DNA from: Thalassotalea sp. LPB0316
GTDB taxonomy: Bacteria > Pseudomonadota > Gammaproteobacteria > Enterobacterales > Alteromonadaceae
Direction of reading: 5' to 3'
Length of the DNA stretch: 64,000 nucleotides
NCBI RefSeq assembly: GCF_014898095.1
Contig: NZ_CP062946.1
Coordinates: 1,860,001 to 1,924,000 of the forward strand
Positions within the stretch are counted from its first letter, which is position 1. Each line of letters opens with the position of its first letter. A program made the position numbers and the translations under genes. Of this stretch, positions 56,952 to 64,000 are shown piece after piece. The notes beneath the pieces were generated by a model. It worked only from the letters and a program-made list of their open reading frames with translations. It made no database searches and was not told the origin of the DNA.

Positions 56952-59018
56952 TTGAATAATACAGACTTTAATTCGCTTAAATTACAACACTTTTCAGGGA
57001 ACTGTAAATGTGAGATCTACAGTGACAATGTTTTAGTGAGTTTTTCTGGTGAGGCAGGGGTTCACTCTTTTACTTATAATTTTACTGAATCTAACATTGT
57101 TAATCGGTTTAATATTGAACTAGAGCTAATTGACTGGGAAAGTATCGATTATTTAGCTGTAGGAGTAGAACTTGATGGTAAATTTGAACATATAAAAATT
57201 AATCATGTTAGACAGGAAACAAAGTTTAATGTTTCTTTTTCAACAAGCGACCTGTTCTTTTTAATCCAAAATAAAAAACAAAAAAGTGCATTCGAACTGA
57301 GCAAACTTAAAGTTTTTGTTAAGGGAAAGCTATCTAAACAGGGTAGTCAAATAGTTTGGTCAAATCTAACTGTTTTTGAAAAAGCGCCACATACTCTAAC
57401 GGTCGACCAGTTTGATATGTCAGGGCCTGTAGAAGAGTTTCTTTTTGAGCATATGAAGAAATGCTTCAGAGACTATACAGATTATGCTGAAACTTTATTA
57501 ACACATGGTTGTTATCCAATGCCAGGAGGAAAAAAGCTGAACTGGAAGATCAATGAAAAGTATCCTGAAGGAATCAGTGATGTTAATACGTTTCGCTTTT
57601 CTTGGCATGCAATGCACGCAGCCATTTGTCTAATGATTTATGCACGTGAAAACAGGGATACAGAGGCGCTATATTTAGCCAAGTCTTTGATTACCTCTTG
57701 GCTTAACGACCATTACTTTCAACAAACTGACGATGTGAAGTTTGCATGGTACGACCATGGGACTTCTGAAAGATTAATCAGCTTTTTAATGCTTTTGTCT
57801 TTCGGTTCTGCGGTAAGGTTTGATAAAAGATTTAACGATCAGTTGTTAGATGCGATTTCACAACATTGTGAGTTATTGGCCCATGAAGGCTTTTATGCAT
57901 ACAATCAAAGAGAAATTTACCATAATCACGCATGGTTTCAAGACATCGCGTTAATGCTTTCTTCATTATGCTTTGCTTCAATAAAACAGAGTGAGCACTG
58001 GGAAAAGGTAGCTGTTTTTCGTCTTCAAGATCAAATAGATAAGTTGATAGTTCGCGATAATGGATATTCGATTTTCGTGGAAAACTCTATTGGTTATCAT
58101 CAAGGAATACAGCGTATTTGCTTGTTTGCAGGTCAGTTAGCAAGCCTCTCGAAAATCAAAAATGATATTGCTGATGTGTCGGTGGAACTTGATAAATGGT
58201 CGGCATTCTTAAGATACCCTAATGGAAGAAGTCCATCACAAGGGGATACATTTCGACTTGATTCCCTAATCGGAGAAAATATTTTCCAAGGTAAAGCTTA
58301 CCCTGAAGTAAAAGAAGTAGTTCTACAAAAAGCTGGTTACGCTGTTTCGAAAGGGAATATTGATGAGATACCATATATGTTCTGTTTCTTTTCAACGGCC
58401 TTATCCCAAACTCATAAACATGAGGACAATCTTTCGTTTACTTTTTTCTTTGATGGTATTGAATGGTTTATCGATCCAAGCTTTTATTCTCATGAATATG
58501 AACAACCTATCCCTAAATTTTTAAGAAGTGCTTGGGCACATAATACCGTGGCAATTGAGAATGAAGAGTTTTCTATTGCTCCAGGTAAAACTGCAATAAC
58601 TAAGTTTGTTAACAAAGAACAAGTATTGAAAATAAATGCGTTTAGTGATGGTTATCCTACAAGAGTGGAACGAAGAGTTGAATTAAAATTACAGCAATCT
58701 AAATTTAATCTAGTTGATAAAGTAGATAATAAAGACTGTAATGCTTTTCAGATGTTTCATTTAGGCCATAAAGTCAACTCGGTAGTTGACGGGAAAAAAA
58801 TAACTTTGTCTCATCCAGACTCTAAATACTGTATCGTTATGACAGTTGATAGCATTTCAAAAATTGAAAAAGTTATAGATTTTGATGAAGAACGACTTAT
58901 CAATGCCATTTCTGGTCTTGGTTTTATGGCTACTGAAGAAACTTCAGTTCTAGCAATACCAATAAATGGCACCGAAGCCAAAGTTGAGTTTGAAATCATA
59001 GCCAACGTTAACTTATAG
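56952..59018 (+). CDS. Heparinase II/III-like protein, paralogue 2
   Basis: A 688-residue paralogue of the preceding protein, 4 bp downstream. It shares an N-terminal beta region, toroid motifs FAWYDHGTSERL and EIYHNHAWFQDIALMLSS, and C-terminal THKHEDNLSFTFFFDGIEWF, DPSFYSHEY and LRSAWAHNTVAIENEEF. The catalytic-type His and Asn/Tyr residues are conserved. It also lacks a signal peptide. The start is TTG-like just before 56955 (frame start 56952). It may edit or trim the capsule in the cytosol, or the fold may serve another role. Confidence 0.8.
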   Translation: MNNTDFNSLKLQHFSGNCKCEIYSDNVLVSFSGEAGVHSFTYNFTESNIVNRFNIELELIDWESIDYLAVGVELDGKFEHIKINHVRQETKFNVSFSTSDLFFLIQNKKQKSAFELSKLKVFVKGKLSKQGSQIVWSNLTVFEKAPHTLTVDQFDMSGPVEEFLFEHMKKCFRDYTDYAETLLTHGCYPMPGGKKLNWKINEKYPEGISDVNTFRFSWHAMHAAICLMIYARENRDTEALYLAKSLITSWLNDHYFQQTDDVKFAWYDHGTSERLISFLMLLSFGSAVRFDKRFNDQLLDAISQHCELLAHEGFYAYNQREIYHNHAWFQDIALMLSSLCFASIKQSEHWEKVAVFRLQDQIDKLIVRDNGYSIFVENSIGYHQGIQRICLFAGQLASLSKIKNDIADVSVELDKWSAFLRYPNGRSPSQGDTFRLDSLIGENIFQGKAYPEVKEVVLQKAGYAVSKGNIDEIPYMFCFFSTALSQTHKHEDNLSFTFFFDGIEWFIDPSFYSHEYEQPIPKFLRSAWAHNTVAIENEEFSIAPGKTAITKFVNKEQVLKINAFSDGYPTRVERRVELKLQQSKFNLVDKVDNKDCNAFQMFHLGHKVNSVVDGKKITLSHPDSKYCIVMTVDSISKIEKVIDFDEERLINAISGLGFMATEETSVLAIPINGTEAKVEFEIIANVNL

Positions 59019-59099
59019 ATTATTAATACTAACCTACTGCTCATAAATTAATGGATAAATCTGTTTTACTGATGCAGATGGGTATTCAAGTAAAAAACA

Positions 59100-62000
59100 A
59101 TGACAGACAAAAAACAAGAAACTAGCAAAGAGCAGCTTGAGCAAGAAATTAAACAACTTAAGCTAGAAAACGCTAAATTACGGCACAGTATTAGGTATCA
59201 AATTGGATATCATATTGTTAATGCGAAAACATTAAAGGGCTTTATACGCTTACCTTTAGCTCTATTTCGTGTATACAAACAATATAAAGCGAAACCGAAT
59301 CAACATGACAACAAACAGTCTAAAAAGTTGTCACCAGTTAAGAACACTATTAATCTGAAAACTGTAGGTGAGCTTGCAGTTTTGGATAGCGATAAAGAAT
59401 GTTTAAGAATAAAAACGCTGCAAAGTTTATTTAAACAAGCAGGAAAAAAACTGCAAAGTAAATTAAAAGTTGCAGGGGTTATGGATGAATTTACCTTTCA
59501 TTCATATGCCCCAGAATGCGAGCTTTTAGCTTTAGAACCAAAAAACTTAGCACGCCAATTGAAAACATTTTCACCTGATTTTGTTTTTATAGAGTCTGCT
59601 TGGAAGGGCAAAGATGACTTATGGAAAACAAAAGTTAGTAACTTATCAAGCGAAGTGATCGAACTTATTGAATGGTGTCGAAAAAATAACGTTCCAAGTG
59701 TTTTTTGGAACAAAGAAGATCCTGTACACTTTTCTACGTTTTTGCCTTTGGCTAAGCTTGTTGACTATGTATTTACGACTGATATTGATTGTATTGCGAA
59801 ATACAAAAAAGAAATAGGCCATGAGCGTGCCTATTTATTGCCTTTTGCTGCTCAACCTAAAAAACATAATCCAATCGAAATTTTTGAAAGAAAAGACAAA
59901 TTCTGTTTTGCCGGCTCGTATTACCTGAGGTACCCTGAAAGACAAAGAGACTTTGCTTCAATCATTAACGCGTGCAACGAATTTAAACCTGTAGATATTT
60001 ACGATAGAAATCATAATAACCCTCACCCTCACTATATTTTCCCTGAGCAGTATAAGGACTTTATCTTAGGAGCTTTGCCATTTTCTGAAATTGATAAGGC
60101 ATATAAAGGTTATAACTTTGGTATTAACATGAATACCATTAAGCAATCTCAAACAATGTTTGCTAGGCGTGTTTATGAATTATTAGCATCGAATACTGTT
60201 GTCGTTAGCAATTATTCGCGCGGTGTTAAGTCTACATTTGGGGACTTGGTTGTTTGCTCTGATTCAGAGCAGGAAATAAAGAAGCAGTTAGCATCAATAT
60301 GTTCAAGTGAGCAACGATATAAAAAATATAGATTACTTGGGCTACGTAAAGTAATGCTAGAGCACACCTATGCTCATAGGTTGTCCTTTATCGCAAGTGT
60401 TTTATCTGATAAGGAATATAAATCTCATTCGCCTAACTTACTTGTATTAGCGTCTGTTAAAAACGGTAATGAGCTTGAAAATGTAATTGAAAACTTTGGC
60501 CGTCAGTCCTTTGTTAATCAATCTTTAGTTATACTATGTGAGGAAAAAATTGATAACTGTTCTGTTAAAGGAGTTACGCTTTGTTTATCACATACCGATT
60601 TTATTAAAGAAGTAAAAAAACAGGCCGAGCATAATGACTTTATTAGTGTAATGTCGAGCAAAGATTTTTATGGGAAGCAATATTTTACGGACTTGTTGTT
60701 GGCAACTAACTACTCAAGCTATCATGGTTTTGGAAAAAAGAGCTTTTATTTGGCTGAGGAAAAGAGCGTTAAGCTTATAAGTAACGGTAAACAATACAAA
60801 CAGACATCATCATTGATGCTACGACAGGCTGTTATAAGGTTGTCGGAAGATATTTTGAATTATGTCATATCAAACTTGAGTGAACTAGATGAATTGTCGA
60901 TAGCTAGGCCTACCATGTTAGCTATTGATGAGTTTAATTACTGCCGAAATGGAATGAAGCACTTTGATAGTTCTTTAGTAGAAGAAGTTTCTGATACCCC
61001 TCTTACAACAAAAGGTGTTCACTACATTAAAAATTTGGCCTTGTTATCGAAGAGGATAGAACCTAGCAGTCCAGAGTTTAAAGATAGTGACTCAGTAGTT
61101 ACTATATCAGCAAAGTCCTTTTTCGAATTATTTGAGCAACCAAAAACATCAAAAGTAGATATTTCATTTGATAATAATAAATACCTACTAACCTCAAAAT
61201 ATGCGCCTGATGAATATGCATATTTTTATGCTCGAAAGGCCTTTAATCGAGCAGAACTAAACCTTGAATTGAATAGCTTAGTCAAATTTGTAGCTTATAG
61301 TAACTTGGCCGATGTTCGCACTGTATTTGAATTTCAGGATAAATCAGGTAAAAAAATCTCTCATGCAATGCCAAAAGGGGTTGGTGAGCAACATAGTTTG
61401 GCAATACCTGAAAATTGCTACTTTATAAGAATTGGTTTGCGTATTCAGGGTAAAGGCAGGTTGGTCATTAATAGAGTGACCTTTGGAGCGCAGGTAGAAT
61501 TGCCAACGACTGTAATTGGGCAATCTGATACGCTAGTTTTAACAAAACAGTATCCTTCTTATGCTGATTTATACAAATATGGATTTTTGCACAGCAGAAT
61601 AAGAGCTTATAGAGATCAGGGTACGCAGGTTGATGTATTTCGAATTACAAACGAACCTGGCTGGAATTACAGGGAGTTTGAAGGCGTTGATATTGCTCAA
61701 GGTAATGCCGCTTTACTTGATAGAACATTATCAACAGGTCAATATCGCCACGTTCTTGTGCACTTGCTAGACAAAAATATGTGGCAAGTTCTGAATAAAT
61801 ACCTAGACACGGTAAAAGTGACTATATGGGCTCATGGTGCCGAGATTCAATTGTGGCAACGACGAACCTTTGAATTCGAGCTCATGGAAGATAAAGAAGT
61901 TGAACGCCAAAAAAGGTTGAGCGATCAACGAAAGACATTTTGGCAAGACGTTCTAGAAAAACCACATAAAAACCTGCATATGGTCTTTGTTTCTAAATAC

Positions 62001-62669
62001 TTTAGGGACGAGGTATTTGAGGACTTTGGTATAACCCTGGCTCCTGAACAATACAGTATTATTCCAAACATAATCGACAGTAATGTTTTTCCATATGTTG
62101 AAAAACAGCCGGAAAAACGCCTCAAAATCTTGTCTATAAGACCATATGCAAGTCGAAAATATGCTAACGACTTAACGGTTAAAGCTATCTTGGCATTAAA
62201 AGATAAAGCATTTTTCAATGAGCTCGAGTTTACCTTGGTTGGCGATGGTGTTTTGTTTGAAGAAATTACCAAACCACTATTAGGATTGAAAAACATCAAA
62301 CTCGTTCGAGGGTTTAAGTCTCAGAAGGAAATAGCAGAGCTTCATAAAGAGCATGGAATTTTTCTTACGCCCACAAGAATGGACTCTCAAGGTGTTTCTA
62401 GAGACGAAGCGATGTCTTCTGGTTTGGTACCAATAACAACTAATGTTGCAGCTATACCTGAGTTTGTAGATAACTCATGTGGTTATGTTTCCCCAGCTGA
62501 AGATTTTGAAGCAATGGCAAGCTCAATTGAGGAATTGTATTATTCACCTGAAAAGTTCCTATCTCTATCAAAAGCAGCATCGGCTCGTGTTAAAGCAACA
62601 CTTTCTTTTGAACACACGATTAATAAAGAGTTAAGTCTTATCATGAACGGACTAGGTAATGAAGAGTAA
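59100..62669 (+). CDS. Giant multi-domain glycosyltransferase (CgeB-like + GT2-like + GT4, one beta-sandwich)
   Basis: A 1189-residue paralogue of the 1352-residue protein. It adds an N-terminal coiled coil (about 8-30) and a basic helical segment with RLPLALFRVYKQYK (about 30-75), as seen in peripheral glycosyltransferases. A CgeB-like domain (about 123-440), a GT2-like domain (about 445-620), a single beta-sandwich (about 700-810) and a GT4 domain (about 820-1185) with WAHGAEIQLWQ and PTRMDSQGVSRDEAMSSGLV follow. It overlaps the next gene by 11 bp. It probably adds another sugar of the capsule. Confidence 0.8.
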   Translation: MTDKKQETSKEQLEQEIKQLKLENAKLRHSIRYQIGYHIVNAKTLKGFIRLPLALFRVYKQYKAKPNQHDNKQSKKLSPVKNTINLKTVGELAVLDSDKECLRIKTLQSLFKQAGKKLQSKLKVAGVMDEFTFHSYAPECELLALEPKNLARQLKTFSPDFVFIESAWKGKDDLWKTKVSNLSSEVIELIEWCRKNNVPSVFWNKEDPVHFSTFLPLAKLVDYVFTTDIDCIAKYKKEIGHERAYLLPFAAQPKKHNPIEIFERKDKFCFAGSYYLRYPERQRDFASIINACNEFKPVDIYDRNHNNPHPHYIFPEQYKDFILGALPFSEIDKAYKGYNFGINMNTIKQSQTMFARRVYELLASNTVVVSNYSRGVKSTFGDLVVCSDSEQEIKKQLASICSSEQRYKKYRLLGLRKVMLEHTYAHRLSFIASVLSDKEYKSHSPNLLVLASVKNGNELENVIENFGRQSFVNQSLVILCEEKIDNCSVKGVTLCLSHTDFIKEVKKQAEHNDFISVMSSKDFYGKQYFTDLLLATNYSSYHGFGKKSFYLAEEKSVKLISNGKQYKQTSSLMLRQAVIRLSEDILNYVISNLSELDELSIARPTMLAIDEFNYCRNGMKHFDSSLVEEVSDTPLTTKGVHYIKNLALLSKRIEPSSPEFKDSDSVVTISAKSFFELFEQPKTSKVDISFDNNKYLLTSKYAPDEYAYFYARKAFNRAELNLELNSLVKFVAYSNLADVRTVFEFQDKSGKKISHAMPKGVGEQHSLAIPENCYFIRIGLRIQGKGRLVINRVTFGAQVELPTTVIGQSDTLVLTKQYPSYADLYKYGFLHSRIRAYRDQGTQVDVFRITNEPGWNYREFEGVDIAQGNAALLDRTLSTGQYRHVLVHLLDKNMWQVLNKYLDTVKVTIWAHGAEIQLWQRRTFEFELMEDKEVERQKRLSDQRKTFWQDVLEKPHKNLHMVFVSKYFRDEVFEDFGITLAPEQYSIIPNIIDSNVFPYVEKQPEKRLKILSIRPYASRKYANDLTVKAILALKDKAFFNELEFTLVGDGVLFEEITKPLLGLKNIKLVRGFKSQKEIAELHKEHGIFLTPTRMDSQGVSRDEAMSSGLVPITTNVAAIPEFVDNSCGYVSPAEDFEAMASSIEELYYSPEKFLSLSKAASARVKATLSFEHTINKELSLIMNGLGNEE

Positions 62670-64000
62670 GGTTTTAGTTTTTGGTAGTAATGTATCTGCA
62701 GATATTGTTAATCATCATTCAGGTGAAGGAAAGTTTGAATTAGTTGAGCACTATACTCGCTCTTCTCTTGCCTCAGTTACAAGTGAGCCTATTAGGAAAA
62801 AACCGTCTTTAGAGGGGCTCAGCTCATCGCAAAAACGAGCACTTAAAAGAGACTTCTCTAAGGAGTTTATTCAGCAAGCGGTTTCAAAAGCTAGTTATCA
62901 TTTATTACTTATCGACTTTCTTGATGAAAGGTTTCACCTTTTGGAAAACAATGATTTTATTGCAACTAGAACTGTTGAGTTTGTTTCCTCTAAGTCACGA
63001 TTAAATGGCTTTAAACTCATCGAAGCCTATAGTGAAGAGTACTTTCAAATGTGGCTTAAGGGGTGGCATAAGTTTTTAGAAACTATGAAACGTTTAAAGC
63101 TTTTAAACCGAATAAGGTTAAATAAAATCTTTAGGGTTTTGCCAGAAACGAAAGTTGATGAAGAAAAATCTGCAGTTGTTAAGCATAATCAATTTCTAGC
63201 TCGTCTTTATAAAGAGGCTGAGAAGTCTCTTAATGCCAATCAAGTTTATAATTATCCTGAGAAATTCTTTGATAGAAAAAGCTACGCAAGTGAAAGTCAA
63301 CTTGGGGATTATTCGGAAGAGTTTTACTTAAAAGGAAATAGGCAGTTAGTTCACGATAAAGGTTTAGCGGATTTGTTGGATAATATTATTACGTCAACAC
63401 CTAAATTGAAAATGTCGTTTAAAGAAAAAGTCTTAAAGTACATATCACAGGATCTTCCATTTACTCTGTTAAAAAAAAATGCGATAAAAAAACTAAAAAC
63501 AAGTCACAAAAAAGAGATTGCTACTTTTGTAAAGAGCGAAATATTTAACCCTGGAGTTAATTCACTGTCGTTTGGAACCGGTCAAGTAATAGAGTTTTTG
63601 TACAATAATCCCAACAAACTTAATACAAAAGATAGAAAACTACTGGTTTGTTTTAATGCTGCAGTTGGTCAAAGAGATGTTAAGTGTGGACCTTTTTTTT
63701 CAGGTATAGGTTTATCTGATGAATTAGGATTGCCTATCTTGAGTATTGCTGACCCTTTAGTATCTCAAAATGAGAATATTGGTCTAGCATGGTATGCCGG
63801 AGGAGAGAACTCAAATGGTCTACAATTACAACTGACCGAGTTACTTGAGCAGGTTTATAAGCAACACGGCTTAGAGCTTATTATTTTTGGTGGCTCTGGT
63901 GGTGGTTTTGCGTCATTAGTTCAAGCTACTAGATTAACTATTCCAGCCACTATTGTAGTTTGGAATCCACAGACGTCAATTCTTAATTATTTAAAAGAGC
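62659..64000 (+). CDS. DUF6270-like plus alpha/beta-hydrolase protein (cut by window end)
   Basis: Open for 447 codons to the window edge. The N-terminal part (about 1-115) reads KVLVFGSNVSADIVNHH, HYTRSSLASVTS, RALKRDFSKEF and LLLIDFLDERF, like DUF6270 proteins found in polysaccharide loci. The later part (about 285-447) has an alpha/beta-hydrolase look with FNAAVGQRD, a nucleophile elbow FGGSGGGFASL (Ser about 413) and VVWNPQTSILNY. It may modify or de-esterify the polysaccharide. ATG 62659 overlaps the glycosyltransferase end, so they are co-translated. Confidence 0.65.
   Translation, partial: MKSKVLVFGSNVSADIVNHHSGEGKFELVEHYTRSSLASVTSEPIRKKPSLEGLSSSQKRALKRDFSKEFIQQAVSKASYHLLLIDFLDERFHLLENNDFIATRTVEFVSSKSRLNGFKLIEAYSEEYFQMWLKGWHKFLETMKRLKLLNRIRLNKIFRVLPETKVDEEKSAVVKHNQFLARLYKEAEKSLNANQVYNYPEKFFDRKSYASESQLGDYSEEFYLKGNRQLVHDKGLADLLDNIITSTPKLKMSFKEKVLKYISQDLPFTLLKKNAIKKLKTSHKKEIATFVKSEIFNPGVNSLSFGTGQVIEFLYNNPNKLNTKDRKLLVCFNAAVGQRDVKCGPFFSGIGLSDELGLPILSIADPLVSQNENIGLAWYAGGENSNGLQLQLTELLEQVYKQHGLELIIFGGSGGGFASLVQATRLTIPATIVVWNPQTSILNYLKE

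Overview
The window looks like chromosomal DNA of a marine gammaproteobacterium of the order Alteromonadales, most likely Colwelliaceae (Thalassotalea/Colwellia-like). This rests on the gene set and synteny (ybgC-tolQRAB-pal-cpoB, cysS/ppiB/lpxH, tig-clpP-clpX-lon-hupB-ppiD, ribE-nusB-thiL-pgpA, serA-rpiA-fau), moderate A+T content, a DUF6170-like protein and abundant hairpin repeats. It is inference from recognised families; no database search was run.

Layout: (1) 1-1275: 5' end of an IS3-family element, an octamer repeat tract and a candidate small RNA. (2) 1276-6513: Tol-Pal envelope operon. (3) 6599-9104: three identical tRNA-Lys genes, nadA and tRNA-Ser, with two remnants of extra tRNA copies whose 5' parts are replaced by a structured repeat of about 72 bp. 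(4) 9145-17776: LysR regulator divergent from a sulfatase, lpxH/ppiB divergent from cysS, an S41-like protein lacking its serine, a BASS transporter and folD. (5) 18023-18836: a Pro-Arg-His-Pro tRNA operon followed by about 27 copies of an 8-bp repeat. (6) 19116-28218: the proteostasis block tig, clpP, clpX, lon (with a good sigma-32-type promoter), hupB and ppiD. (7) 29095-31713: DUF6170-like gene, ribE, nusB, thiL, pgpA. (8) 31735-40612: serA, rpiA, fau and a POT peptide transporter, separated by long arrays of palindromic repeats; one array is split by an IS110/IS1111-type element inserted inside a palindrome. (9) 38978 to the end: a capsule-type polysaccharide locus.

The polysaccharide locus reads as one functional set. 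TviB/WbpO-like and WbpP-like enzymes would make UDP-GalNAcA, and WecB and WecC would make UDP-ManNAcA. WecA would start a lipid-linked glycan. A periplasmic/outer-membrane SLBB export protein, KpsM/KpsT ABC transporter subunits and a KpsE-like protein would export the chain. Downstream lie two giant multi-domain glycosyltransferases that bracket two tandem heparinase II/III-like proteins without signal peptides, then a DUF6270-like plus alpha/beta-hydrolase protein that runs off the window. The predicted product is an amino-uronic-acid-rich capsule handled by unusual cytosolic lyase-like proteins.

The most unusual non-coding signals are the covarying three-hairpin element found at the T-loop of tRNA remnants, degenerate period-8 tracts near tRNA genes, nested palindromic repeats in exact-period arrays (43, 88 and about 108 bp), and the IS1111-type insertion into one of those palindromes with a structured 3' non-coding region that may be its guide RNA.
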